From NCBI GenBank assembly GCA_001600695.1, contig BCKQ01000009.1, forward strand, positions 620,001-684,000: a stretch of 64,000 bases of DNA. The letters are read 5' to 3'. This DNA comes from Ascoidea asiatica (lineage: Eukaryota; Ascomycota; Saccharomycetes; Ascoideales; Ascoideaceae). A program made the position numbers and the translations under genes. The notes below the pieces were generated by a model. That model saw only the letters and a program-made list of their open reading frames with translations. It did not search any database and was not told the origin of the DNA. Below, piece after piece: positions 1 to 10,782 of this stretch. How positions within the stretch are numbered: position 1 is the first letter of the stretch; the number at the start of each line of letters is the position of its first letter.

Positions 1-2086
1 ATGAATAAATTATATTTATCAATGTATATTAACTGTATACATATATTTTTTATACGATTAACCATTTTTCTTCTAGCTCAAAAGTTTAAACAGACGTTAC
101 CGAGTCATACTACATATATGTATTTATATGTGTTAGGTGCAGCTGGGGTTTTTAGGACTCAATGTTAGGTGTGGGTTAGACATAACTTTTTTTTCCACCA
201 TTTTCTGAAAGCGCATATTATTTCAGGTTTGCGTTTCTGGTTTTATTTCCAAAAATGAATATTTTTTATTTAAAGATGAAAAAAAAAATATATTTGAGAA
301 GCGATGCAACAATTAATGAACAAACTCATTTATATTTACGTTGATTGATATTAAACAAACTAACAGAGTCAATTCCCAAATCAAAAATATAAATATAAAT
401 TAAATGTTGTTTTTGATTTCACATTCCTCGTGAAAAGTTTATTAAATTTTAATGAGAGGGTAAAAAAAACCGTTGTAAAGTGCACTTGAGCATGCATATT
501 AAAGTATAAATTGAGATATTATTTCTGTAATTAAGTGTGATTAACTGTGATTAGTTATAATTTACCAACAATCAACAATTTATTTCAATCAAGTCAATTT
601 CTTTTGTCCCCCCTAGTTACCATCCAGTACCTCAGCAACCATATAAATATATACTGCAGCTAAGATCTACTTCAAATCCAGTTTCGATCCATTTGAAATT
701 CAGTTTAAAACCCATACCAGTAATGTTAGTGATAAAAGATTTACTACTGTACTGCATTTGAAAACTGAAATTTCAAAGTTACAAATTTAGATTTGTAACA
801 AGATAAATTTCTCAACCACTTAAGAATTTGTAGCCTTCAATTTCTTGCCACTCATTTGAATAGCCAGTTTCATAAACCTAACCCACGGTATATTTGAACA
901 TTCAAGATACATCACGTGAAACTGCAAAAGAAGAACATAAATAATAGTTTTTCTGTTTTATGCCCTTCGAATCCCGTGCTATTTCAACAAAATTGGTAAC
1001 CAAGGCAAATAAAATAAATCTCTATTGGGATTGAATTGAAACTTAACAGAAATTTGGGTTGAAAGTTGTATGATTATCTAAATTGAATTGAGGTAACATT
1101 ATGAGAATAAAATGATATTCACATTTACATTTTATTTACATTTAAATTTGTATTCTCTTGAATTGATTAACATTGACTAATATTTATTTTCTTTCATTAA
1201 GTTGAATTATCAATTAATTTGTAATTAATAAATATCAAAAGAAACCACAAATATTATGAAAATCATGAAGATCATCACTGTATCTAATAAAAAATATTTG
1301 AAATATTAAAATCGGTTTACTCTTTAGCTATTCATAGAACATCAAGTCGAGAACAAAAAAAGGACAATAAAAACAGTAAAACTATTGTTTTAAAGGAGTA
1401 TCATTTGAAATATTTTAATTTGCCAAGAGTTTTAACTAGATTCATCATTAAATAATGTTTTGCATTATATAATTGTTGGGTTTGAATTTTAGCTATATAA
1501 TTGCCTTGATTTCTTTCTTCTTGAAATTGAATGGCAGTCAAACAATTGGAAATACAATTGAAACAAAAAAAAAAGCAAATGATGATAATATTTTGTATTT
1601 TCTTTCAATCTAAAACTAGCACAACCCTTTAAGAAATAGAAGGTATTGATGTCCATAAGACTACAATTAATTTTACTGTGATATGCTAATTATCGAGGAA
1701 TATTTTTTTTTTACATCGGGTTTAGTATGTAAGATTTGACATGATTAACATAATTTTGCAGATGATCCTCTTTTTGATTTTCATTGGATTTTTCATTTAT
1801 TAATGAAACAAACTAATTTTTTTCTACAAAAAATAAAAACCAGAGAGAATCATTGAACAAAAAAACTTTGAAGTGAAAAAATCGTCTAATCTGAAAATCG
1901 GCTACTTTTATTTTTATTATTTGAAAATCAAAATTCAAACTAAAACAATAATTTATATTGAAAAAGTAAACTTAATAATAAAATAATAGATAAAAAATAA
2001 AAAGAATAATATATTTATATAATTTTAAAAATTTTGGAACAAAAAAATCATTCATAAATTAGAAAGAAAATTAAAAAGAAATTTAT
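1..2086. other. intergenic, left flank downstream of HSP12-like gene
   Basis: No open frame of useful length, tRNA or repeat family is visible. The DNA is AT-rich with short A/T runs. A CACGTG E-box (Cbf1/Pho4 type) lies at 913-918, probably in the promoter of a gene beyond the left edge. Nothing else here can be supported. Confidence 0.6.
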
Positions 2087-2614
2087 TTAAAATCCAGATT
2101 TTTTAGTTGGATCAGATGTACCAGAGAAACCAGAATTTGTACCAGTGGTACCAGTACCAGTACCAGTACCAGTAGTACCAGATGAAGTACCAGAAATAGC
2201 ATCATTAACGTAATTTTTAGCAGCTTCAACATATTCTGAAGCAGTATCTAAAACACCTTTATTATTAGTTGCTGATCCTGTTCCTGTAGTTGATGAAGAT
2301 GTTCCTTTATTTAATTCATTTCTAGTATTTTCATATGTTTGTTGGATTTTATCACCAGCTTGTTGACTATATGATTTTTGATTTGTTGGTTGTCCTTTAG
2401 ATCCAAGTTTATCAGCACCATCAGTTACTGATTCATATGCTTTTTCACCGAACCCTTTTTGAGAATTTGGTTTAACAGCTTCTGATGCTTTATCGGTAAA
2501 ACTTTTTCTTCCAACTAATGAGTAAATGAAAAGTATGTTAGTATTTTATCTTATTTTATTTAATAAGCAATCCGTACACTTTAAGAATATTATGATATAC
2601 TTACTGTCTGACAT
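2087..2614 (-). CDS. HSP12: Hsp12/Wh11-like small stress protein, spliced
   Basis: Small hydrophilic heat-shock and stress protein of the Hsp12 family, which in yeasts is unfolded in solution and helical on membranes. Exon 1 is only 10 nt (2614-2605) and exon 2 is 2514-2087; joined they give 145 residues. The product starts MSDIGRKSFTDKASEAVKP, which lines up with S. cerevisiae Hsp12 (MSDAGRKGFGEKASEALKP), followed by a second such segment (SQKGFGEKAYESVTDGADKLG) and an ending SDPTKKSGF. It is longer than the 109-residue S. cerevisiae protein because of Gly/Thr/Ser-rich spacers (GTGTGTGTTGT). The frame closes only if the intron is removed. A TTCnnGAA heat-shock half-element lies at 2875-2882, about 260 bp upstream. 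The family is well supported; one-to-one orthology is inferred. Confidence 0.88.
2515..2604 (-). other. spliceosomal intron of HSP12-like gene
   Basis: A 90-nt intron on the minus strand with donor GTAAGT directly after the 10-nt first exon, branch-point sequence TACTAAC about 25-30 nt before the acceptor, and acceptor TAG. Removing it joins ATGTCAGACA to TTGGAAGAAAA in frame and restores the conserved Hsp12 N-terminus. Confidence 0.88.
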
Positions 2615-4068
2615 TTTTCTAATAATAATTGAATTTGGCTTTAGTATTCTTGTTTGCATATAGAGAGGAGGTTGATATTAATTTTGTATTATTCTAAAAA
2701 TTTATTTAAACTTAAATGAATAATATATATAATAATTGATAATAATTAAAAAAGAATTAAAATTAATCAAAAGAATAAAATGGAATCATTCACTATTTAT
2801 ATTATTTTTTGAGCTAAAAAAAATAGTATTTCAGACAAAGATTCAATTCAATAATTTCAAAAAAACTTTCAAGATTCCAGAATGTGAGAAGGTTTCAAAG
2901 ATTCAATTTTCAGATGATGAATAGCAATAAAACATGATAATAAGCTGACTTAGGTTATGTTTAATTTTTTTTGAGCTCCAATTGATCATCAAAATACTAC
3001 AAATTATCTCTACTCCATGTTCTATTATTGCTCTTCTCCAAATATCAATTGCAGCCAATACCATTGAATAAATTCGAAGATTGCTACTTTTCAATAAAGT
3101 TTGCTATGAAAAATATCCAAGTTGTGATTTTGCAAAATTAAATCGCTAAAATTGAAATTTAATATCCAATCAAAAAGGAGATTTCAAACATCATCTTCTT
3201 GAAACTAAACCCAAGAGCGAATGATCCATCCTCTTTGATGAACTTACGAAACTTATTTTTCACTTGATTGCTCGAATTTATCGACCACCAAAAAAAGCCT
3301 AGTCTATTTGACATAATTGACATATGTAAAACTTCAGCAATGTATTTCAACTCTCATAAGTTTTATATTTTTTGCTAGTTAGCTCTGTGACGTTATCTTT
3401 TGCATATGTGATAAAATCTTCTGAGATTCTGTCACAGAAAAACCACTCCAGATTTCGGAAAACATGACGTAAGCATATCCATAAAAATGGTCTTCAAAAA
3501 TTATAAACCCATAACAATGGTATATGCGTTTTTTCACATTGTATTGCGCATATAATAGCCCGTCTTTTTTTTTAGGAAATTACCAGCTTTAAAAACGATC
3601 TGAATTTCATGGCTTTGTTATTGATGGCTAGCTATCCTGGCTAACTCATAAGCGTGTTGTGGTAACGAAAAGACAAGGTACCACTAATTTTTCAGATTAT
3701 TTCAAGATTAATTGTTTTATTGCAATTTCCAAGCTCGTTTAGGATTGAAATTATAATAAATTAGGAAAATGAATGAGATATCTTGGGTTAGATATGCATG
3801 AGATTTATGAACATCTGAGGTTCAATTTGTGAAAAATGGATATAAGACAGCTGGCTAATAATGTGCAGAAATTGAATCTCTAGAGATTTTTCTTTTAAAA
3901 ATAAATTCAAAATTAGTTATAAGATGGTTCGATTGGCGTTCTTTTTTTATTTATTTTTTCTTGAAGTTTTACTTTACAAAATTTAAGAAAATATAATATT
4001 TTTTTGACATCAAAAGATCTATAATAATTGCTAATTATTGACATATTATTTTTAAAAACAATTTCATT
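2615..4068. other. divergent promoter region, HSP12-like / Ser-Thr-rich gene
   Basis: 1.45 kb between two divergent starts. Short open frames here look like noise: they have no low-complexity coding signature and no recognisable motif. A dimeric heat-shock element TTCcaGAA is at 2875-2882 on the HSP12 side. A GC-richer island spans roughly 3360-3680 and includes GGCTAGCTATCCTGGCTAAC near 3627-3646. No RNA gene was recognised. Confidence 0.55.
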
Positions 4069-5106
4069 ATGAGAACTTATCTATTAACTAAAATAATTCC
4101 TGCTATTTTTTTATATTTTAGTAAGAATGCTTTTTCTGCTCCTCTTCCCAATAATAATGAAAACTATGTTACTACTGCTTATACAACTGGATATACCACA
4201 GTTTTAACTATGGAACATGGTGTAACAGTTACTTCAACATGCTATTATACAACAGAAATGATAACCAAAACATCAAAACTTTCCGATACCACCACAATAG
4301 TTTATGTATATGAAGATGATGATGATGATGATGATGATTCCAGTTCTCTTTCCTCAGAGGACTATGAAACTACGCCTTCTTTAAAAACCGATTCTTCAAA
4401 AACTACTCAAATTTCTGAAACTGAAAGTTATTCCACTATTACTACAACTGAGTCAGACTTGTTAGAGACAGAAAGTGTAGCTTCAAATACATCTGATTCA
4501 TCTTCTTCTACTTCCTCGAAATCTATAACTGTTCTTTCTAGATCTCATAAACATTCCCATGCTTCGCTATCTACTGATATTTCTGTTGAATCGGAAGTTG
4601 AATCTTCTTCAAGTATTATCTCATCTTCTATAATATCCTCAAATTTAGCCCATGTAACTCCAGAAGCTAGTACAAATACTTATATGATTGATATTAGCAC
4701 AGACTTTGACCTTGCTACAACATTATCCGAAGATTCAATATCATCTGCTTCCTTTTCTAATCAAACGGAGGCTTCCACTACTACTTTTATGGAATCATTA
4801 GCCACTTCTTCATCTTCTCCCATTGGCTCTAAGATGGTAACATCACGAACACAAAGTTCAGAGTCTTCAAGCTATGAAAGTTCTATGACTGAAGATGAAA
4901 CCTTTTATACCACAGCTACAGACGATGGAATATGCTATTTGATTAGTGAAGAAGATTCTCAATATTTTTTTAACGATTATGTTCAAACTATTTATATGCA
5001 TTCTGATTATACCAGTACAGGATCTTTACTTTATGAAAGTTCTTTTACCCCAGATTATACTGTAACATCTACAAGTACAATTCAAGTTACCGTTACTCTT
5101 GATTAA
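4069..5106 (+). CDS. Ser/Thr-rich secreted or cell-wall protein
   Basis: 345 residues. Residues 1-24 form a plausible signal peptide (basic start, hydrophobic core, cleavage after AFSA). The mature part begins PLPNNNENYVTT, contains a run of eight Asp at 83-90, and is otherwise dominated by Ser and Thr, as in heavily O-mannosylated yeast wall proteins. A short C-terminal region (about 290-345) is less repetitive, with CYLISEEDSQYFFNDYVQ and a beta-rich, Thr-rich end (TSTSTIQVTVTLD). There is no hydrophobic C-terminal GPI signal, so it is more likely soluble-secreted or covalently bound by another route. I do not recognise an ortholog. Secretion is inferred from the signal peptide and composition. 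Confidence 0.7.
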   Translation: MRTYLLTKIIPAIFLYFSKNAFSAPLPNNNENYVTTAYTTGYTTVLTMEHGVTVTSTCYYTTEMITKTSKLSDTTTIVYVYEDDDDDDDDSSSLSSEDYETTPSLKTDSSKTTQISETESYSTITTTESDLLETESVASNTSDSSSSTSSKSITVLSRSHKHSHASLSTDISVESEVESSSSIISSSIISSNLAHVTPEASTNTYMIDISTDFDLATTLSEDSISSASFSNQTEASTTTFMESLATSSSSPIGSKMVTSRTQSSESSSYESSMTEDETFYTTATDDGICYLISEEDSQYFFNDYVQTIYMHSDYTSTGSLLYESSFTPDYTVTSTSTIQVTVTLD

Positions 5107-5510
5107 CTGATATCCTTTTTTAAAAATTTGCTTAGATTTTTTTTGTTTTCATATTTCTCTATTGTTTTTATATAAGTTTCTTATATTATAGTAAGGCTTT
5201 AACTTTTTTCTTTTCTCTTTATACTCCTCTTCGATTAAAATCAATAATCATAATTGTTTCAATATCTGCAAGCTCTTTAAATAATTTTATGTATACCAAA
5301 AGATCGTAAACGTACTTAAAAAAGATTTAACAATATGTATTAATTACTAACAAAAATTAGTTTTCTATGGCAGTAAAAATTATGCAATATATAAATTGGG
5401 TAACAAAGTTGTAAACAAAATCAACAAAAAATAAAAAAAACTCATGAGCAAATGAAAGACTTTTGAAATTGAAAGTTGAAAAATAAAAATAGAAAATTTT
5501 AAGTCAAAAA
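5107..5510. other. convergent intergenic region
   Basis: 404 bp between convergent stop codons, AT-rich with T-runs expected of 3' UTRs. A TACTAAC heptamer occurs at 5345-5351 on the plus strand, but no matching donor and coding exon could be found. Confidence 0.5.
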
Positions 5511-7916
5511 TTATGCTGTTTTCAAACTTACGTAATTTGAAGGTATGTTTCCAATTCTGCCATCATTAGTTCTTGCTATCCACCAATCTTTTTCAGCAGT
5601 GTCTTTAGTTATTATTGTGAGTTCTTCATCTTTTTGAAAAGATAAATCTCCAATTTCAACACCTTTAAAGGAGTATAATCCAATACATTTCTCCAGAATT
5701 TTTGGGCTACTATTGATCATATTTGCCTTTTTATAATAATTATTGAAATTCATATATAATTGACCTGACATTGAAGTTTCAGCGTAAGATAACAATTTGA
5801 TTTTATCATCAACTAACAGGAAATCATTTTTTTCATTGAATGTAGTAGTAATAGGACATTTTGTTATTAAAAATTTTGAAGATGTTGTAGGATTATTTGT
5901 GTATAAATTACTAGTACTAGCTTGTGTAAGTTGATTGTAAGCTGCATTTGTTGAATTTGTTGATAAAGTACTTAATCTTTTATTACTTGAAGTTGTTGAT
6001 AACATACTTAATCTATTTGGAGCATTTGAATAACCTGAAGCAATACTTAATCTTTTAGATGGAGATTGAAATGGAGAATCATCGGGAAAACAAGCATTAT
6101 GAGGACTTATATGACTATCATGCATTAATTGATCAATAGAAGTTGTATTTGTATTTGTATCACTATTATTGATAACCCCATCATTAGCCAGCAATGAGTT
6201 TGAAGAATTTGAAGATTTAAAAGAAAATTGATCATCATTTGAATCTTTATCTAAATCTGGAAATATTGGAATAGCAGAATTTCTAACTAATGATAAAGGT
6301 CTTAACCAGTTATCACCGTGACCTTTTGAACTTAAACTAGCGCTTTCTGGTTTTAAAGTTGGAGAAGTTAAAGTTGAAATAGGTTTTGGAGCAATATAAG
6401 ATGAAGCTTTCAATCTTCTTTCACTCATTATAGATAATCTTTTTGATTGATGTCTATTTAAAGATTCTTCTGAATTATTTTTTGTAGTAGAAAATGTAGC
6501 AGAAGGTGGAGGTAGAGGTAATGGAGTTAATAGATTCATTGAATTACCACGATGATGTCTTTTTGGAGGTAAAGATAAAGATTGAGATTTAGAAATATTA
6601 TTTTGATTATCAGAAATTTCTTGATTAAAAGATTGATCATCTTTTGAAACAGAAATAGATAAAGGTCTATGAGTTTTTGAATAATGTCTATTTAAAGTCA
6701 AAGGTTTCATAGTTGGTGTTGGATTAAATTTTTGTTTTGTTTTAGTTGTTGAAGATCTTTTTAAACTCATTTGTCCAGATTCAAGCAGATTTCTATTACT
6801 TTTTGGATCTTTTTTTAGATTATCATCAAAATCATTTATATTATTACCATTTTCATTTATATTAAGATTGTTAATATTGTTTATATTAGTATTGTTATTA
6901 TTATTATTATTGGAATTTGAGTTTATACTATTAGTATTATTATTGGTGAAAAAGTTTGGATTATAGTTTGTAGATATTAGTTTTAAAGAAAGTAATTTTG
7001 ATTGGATATGAGAAAAATCTAAATTAAAAGAATCTATAATATCTGAATAAATATACAAATTTGAATTATTTGTTGAAGCAGAATTAGAATTAGAAGATAA
7101 ATTTAAATTTAAAGTTAAACCTTGATTTCTAGAATAAGAAATTAAAGAATTTGAAATAAATTTATTTATATCTAATTGTTTATAATAAATTAATTCAAGA
7201 GTATAATTTAAAAATTCATCAAATATTGTTAAAGCAATTGGAATTGTTTCTTTTGTTTTCAAATCAATTTTTTCAAAAATTAAAGTTGAATCATCTAAAT
7301 TTTTTTTTTCTTTTTCTAATAAAGATCTATCCTTTTCAGATAAATTTGAATTAATACCTTTTGAAACTAATTTTTCAATATTATTTTTATATCTATCTTG
7401 ATCTAATTTTTTATGAGATCTTTTTTTAATTAATTTTTGAATTGATTCAAGATATGAAATAAAATTTTTTAGATTTGAAGATAATTTTTTATCAAATTTT
7501 TTTAACATTATTGAAGAATCATTATTTAAAGATAATAATAAAGATTTAAAATCTTCAATTTCTGAAATTGAAACTTGAGAAATATATTGAAGTTGAGTAT
7601 TATAATTTGGATCATGAATATTATTTGGATTATTTTCTATTGAAGAAGATTGAATATTTTGATTATTATTATTGTTATTATTATTTTCAAAATTATGTAA
7701 ATCGATAAAAGTTGAAGAAATTTGAATTTGAATTTGAAAAAATTCATTCCATTGTTTAACATAAAGTGAATAATCTTTTGAAATTGAATTTAAATTTTCA
7801 ATTGAAAATTTTAAATCATCTTCCCATTCAGAAATTATTGAATCACTTAAAGATTTTTTACCAAATAATTTATGTGGAGCTCTAAAAACAGCTTTCCTTA
7901 TACCTTTTAAAGACAT
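5511..7916 (-). CDS. BAR-SH3 protein, Rvs167/amphiphysin-like
   Basis: 801 residues. The start MSLKGIRKAVFRAPHKLFGKK resembles the amphipathic N-terminus of fungal Rvs167 (MSFKGFTKAVSRAP). Residues about 25-300 are helical with charged heptads, as expected of a BAR domain, but are interrupted by Asn tracts. The middle (about 330-720) is disordered and rich in Ser/Arg motifs such as KRLSIMS and KRLSTLS, likely phosphosites. A C-terminal SH3 domain spans about 744-799, with GLYSF, DWW and IPSNYV signatures. Family members bend membranes at endocytic actin patches and bind proline-rich partners through the SH3. S. cerevisiae Rvs167 is shorter (482 aa); Candida species carry extra Rvs167 paralogs, and this may be one of them rather than the direct ortholog. 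Confidence 0.8.
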   Translation of the reverse strand: MSLKGIRKAVFRAPHKLFGKKSLSDSIISEWEDDLKFSIENLNSISKDYSLYVKQWNEFFQIQIQISSTFIDLHNFENNNNNNNNQNIQSSSIENNPNNIHDPNYNTQLQYISQVSISEIEDFKSLLLSLNNDSSIMLKKFDKKLSSNLKNFISYLESIQKLIKKRSHKKLDQDRYKNNIEKLVSKGINSNLSEKDRSLLEKEKKNLDDSTLIFEKIDLKTKETIPIALTIFDEFLNYTLELIYYKQLDINKFISNSLISYSRNQGLTLNLNLSSNSNSASTNNSNLYIYSDIIDSFNLDFSHIQSKLLSLKLISTNYNPNFFTNNNTNSINSNSNNNNNNNTNINNINNLNINENGNNINDFDDNLKKDPKSNRNLLESGQMSLKRSSTTKTKQKFNPTPTMKPLTLNRHYSKTHRPLSISVSKDDQSFNQEISDNQNNISKSQSLSLPPKRHHRGNSMNLLTPLPLPPPSATFSTTKNNSEESLNRHQSKRLSIMSERRLKASSYIAPKPISTLTSPTLKPESASLSSKGHGDNWLRPLSLVRNSAIPIFPDLDKDSNDDQFSFKSSNSSNSLLANDGVINNSDTNTNTTSIDQLMHDSHISPHNACFPDDSPFQSPSKRLSIASGYSNAPNRLSMLSTTSSNKRLSTLSTNSTNAAYNQLTQASTSNLYTNNPTTSSKFLITKCPITTTFNEKNDFLLVDDKIKLLSYAETSMSGQLYMNFNNYYKKANMINSSPKILEKCIGLYSFKGVEIGDLSFQKDEELTIITKDTAEKDWWIARTNDGRIGNIPSNYVSLKTA

Positions 7917-9180
7917 TTATTATATATAATAAAGTATTTTATAACTTATGAGATCGTTTTGAAGATGAAAGAATATGAAATATAAACGATTGAATCTATT
8001 TGATTTATTGACTTTTGATATATGTATTATTGATTATTGATTGGTGTTGTAAATAGTTTTAAAATGAGATTAGTGTGTAAATAATTATAAATTCCAAGAA
8101 GATCTTTTTAATAAATTTGATCCTTCTTTTTGACTTTAAATATATATTATGATTGAATTGTCTTTAAAATTAATTATGTCTAAAACTCAGTGAATTAATT
8201 TGACAGATTTAAAAAGTACTCTGATTGATTTATTAATAATTTTTTTGCTTATGATTTTTATTTTACAATATTATAGGAGTTAATATTATAAATTGAATAA
8301 ATTGACTCCAAAAGCCAAGAATATATTAACAATTAACTCGATTCTTATGATTTATCTCAAAATAAGATTGAAACAAGTTTCTCAATTTCTCAGTTTCTTT
8401 GTTTCTTATTACTCAAAAACAAGAGTAATATATATTTATTTGATTGATTTAATTGTGATATCTCTTTATTCTTGCTATTCTTTTTTTTTTACTTCGTTTG
8501 ATGAAACATTCACTGATTCAATACGTACCACCGGTAAATAAATAAATAAATAAATAGAAATAAATTGACACACACACACAATCACCCACTGCGAGCAGTA
8601 CCAGAAATTCAGCTCGCTTCTGGTGGGTCCAGCGGCTCGCTGTGCTGGCAGCGAGCTGGGTCTGATCTGCACTCTGCAACGCCACATTAAATACGCCACA
8701 CATCACATTGAGCGGCTGCCATTTAGACGGGGACGAGGCTGCCGTACACCACCACCACAAGCCCGGAATGGGAAGAATGTGGAATGAGATTGGCGCATTG
8801 GGGCAGGTGAAAGAGAACCGTGTAGGTGGAAATCAGCTGTCCTTTTTTATTGCTCGTGATGAAGCCAGATATTGCACCTGTCCTATACAACACACCCAAG
8901 AACTGGCCTCTATAAATTTGGCATTCGAATTGTAACTGTTGAATTTTTGTGACTACTTTCTTCTAAAGGTTGTTAAGAGTTAGAAACAAAAGTTTTTTTT
9001 TATTAATATGATAGTAAATAAAAATAAATTAATGAAAATAACATCAAATTGAAACATGAAGATAAAAATATAGAGAAAACACAATATGAGAAAAAGAAAC
9101 AATAAATTAATTTTAATGATCATAAGCATGAATGTAAATTTGATTAACTTTTAATACCGAATGACAATAAATAGAAACAA

Positions 9181-9211
<31 letters not shown>

Positions 9212-9252
9212 AAAAAGAGTAAATAGTATCACAGAAATCATATCATGATAAA
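7917..9252. other. promoter of BAR-SH3 gene with GC-rich hairpin island
   Basis: 1.3 kb between two minus-strand genes. The proximal 600 bp is AT-rich. A TAAA microsatellite lies at about 8535-8556 and a (CA)n tract at about 8569-8580. A GC-rich island follows (about 8580-8910), with two foldable inverted repeats at 8601-8623 and 8633-8658. An (AAT)n tract lies at 9181-9206 in the 3' flank of the permease gene. ORFs here lack coding signatures. Confidence 0.55.
8601..8658. repeat. two adjacent GC-rich inverted repeats (hairpins)
   Basis: CCAGAA at 8601-8606 pairs with TTCTGG at 8618-8623. GCTCGCTG at 8635-8642 pairs with CAGCGAGC at 8649-8656 across a 6-nt loop (TGCTGG), extendable to 10 bp with one G-T pair. 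These stems are strong for such AT-rich surroundings. The function is unknown: a structured leader or ncRNA, or a protein-binding cruciform, are options. Confidence 0.6.
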
Positions 9253-10782
9253 TCAGTAAAGATATGGAATTGAAGGATGTTTATCACCAGCTAAAACTTT
9301 ATCTCTTTCTGATAAATCTGAAAATTTTTGATGATAATCAGTACTTTGTTTTTCTTTATTTTTTTTCATTAAAAATACAACATAAACACTCATAAAAAAT
9401 AATGCAAAAACAACAAATGCAAGACATATACTTAAACCTTTTACATAACGTGGAGCATCACCAGATAAGAAAATATAAGTTGCAATAATACCACCAATAT
9501 TACCAAAACCAATTTGCCATGCAGTACCAACAGATTTACGTATATGACCACCATAATTTAATGCTGTCCAACAAACTAAAATTGGCATACATGAATATAA
9601 TCCAGTTGCTGTTAAAAAACATCCTGCATATCTTGCATTTACATTATTTTTAACACCTAAACAAATTGATAATCCAATAATTGCAATAAATCCATTCAAA
9701 ACTGCAACTATATATCTTTTTTGTAATCTATCTGAGATAAATGATGTTATATTACACCAACCAAATGCAACAATCCATGGATAAATACTATGTCTTTGAG
9801 TTTCAATAGCAGTATAACCAAATTCTTGAATAATACTTGTTGCAAAAAATGCATAACCATAAGATGGTATAATTAAACCAAAATATGCTAAACCAGTAAT
9901 CCAAATAATTGGATCTTTAAAAACTTCTAAAACATCTTTTGGAGTATTTTTAACTTCATAACCTGAATCACCAGCATAAACTGCTAATTTCTTTTTTAAG
10001 AAATTTTTTTCATTTTCATTTAAAAATCTACAAGATTCTGGGAAATCTGGAATAATAAAGTATAATAAAATTGCTAAACCTGCAGTGAAAGAACCTTCAA
10101 TAATGAAAATCCATCTCCAAGATGAATAACCACTTGTACCATTTAAATCTTTAATTTTATAAGCTAAAGCACCTGCACAAGCACCTGCAAGACATGTAAC
10201 TGAAAAAAATGCAGAAAATCTTCTTTGAGATTCTTTTTTAATATAAAAATTAGATAATATATAAAAAATTGCAGCAAATGTTGAAGCTTCAAAAATACCT
10301 AATAAAAATCTACAAGCACATAAACCACCAAAACTTTTTACAAAACCCATGCCAATTGTAATTGCACCGAAAAATAAAATACATGAACTTAACCAAAGAT
10401 GAGGTGAAACAAATCTTAGAGCATAATTTGAAAATAATTCAAAAAAAACATATGGTACAAAAAATAAAGTTAAAGCAGTATTATATTCATTACCTTTTAA
10501 ATTTAAATCAGTTGCCATTCCATAAACTTTTGCATTTGATATATTAACTCTATCTAAAAAAGATAAGAAATATAATAAACAAAATGGAGGTACAACACAT
10601 AAATCTATTTTTCTCATTAATTTAGAATGATTTATATTATGTTCTTTTGCTAATTCTTCAATTTTAGCATCTTTTATTTCATCAGATTCAAAATCATATG
10701 AAGAATTTGATTTTTCTAAATCTGAAGCAGATGCACTGAAATTATTTTCAGCTGCTTCAACTTCATCAGCTTTCGAAGACAT
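9253..10782 (-). CDS. MFS anion:cation symporter, Dal5/Tna1 family permease
   Basis: 509 residues with about 12 hydrophobic segments. The core matches the Dal5 (allantoate/nicotinate/vitamin) permease family: RKIDLCVVPPFCLLYFLSFLDRVNISNAK before TM2, the CRFLLGIFEASTFAA segment, SSWRWIFIIEGS, and PRYVKGLSICLAF near the end. The last residues (HPSIPYLY) match the D/NPxxxYxx-type tail of this family. Such proteins import small carboxylates such as nicotinate, allantoate, pantothenate or biotin with protons at the plasma membrane. The substrate cannot be read from sequence, so no gene symbol is given. The N-terminal 45 residues are acidic and cytosolic. Confidence 0.88.
   Translation of the reverse strand: MSSKADEVEAAENNFSASASDLEKSNSSYDFESDEIKDAKIEELAKEHNINHSKLMRKIDLCVVPPFCLLYFLSFLDRVNISNAKVYGMATDLNLKGNEYNTALTLFFVPYVFFELFSNYALRFVSPHLWLSSCILFFGAITIGMGFVKSFGGLCACRFLLGIFEASTFAAIFYILSNFYIKKESQRRFSAFFSVTCLAGACAGALAYKIKDLNGTSGYSSWRWIFIIEGSFTAGLAILLYFIIPDFPESCRFLNENEKNFLKKKLAVYAGDSGYEVKNTPKDVLEVFKDPIIWITGLAYFGLIIPSYGYAFFATSIIQEFGYTAIETQRHSIYPWIVAFGWCNITSFISDRLQKRYIVAVLNGFIAIIGLSICLGVKNNVNARYAGCFLTATGLYSCMPILVCWTALNYGGHIRKSVGTAWQIGFGNIGGIIATYIFLSGDAPRYVKGLSICLAFVVFALFFMSVYVVFLMKKNKEKQSTDYHQKFSDLSERDKVLAGDKHPSIPYLY

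Noticed and set aside
955-985. TTCGAATCC resembling a tRNA T-loop
   Set aside because: The flanking bases (GCCC and CCGTG) do not form a T-stem, and no acceptor or anticodon arm can be drawn.
3450-3560. Point-centromere-like TTTTCCGAAA (minus strand, near 3455-3467)
   Set aside because: It matches the CDEIII core, but the neighbouring 80-90 bp is not AT-rich enough and no RTCACRTG follows at the expected distance.
5345-5360. TACTAAC branch-point sequence with a following AG after the Ser/Thr-rich gene
   Set aside because: No good donor lies before the stop codon and no coding exon follows; probably chance.
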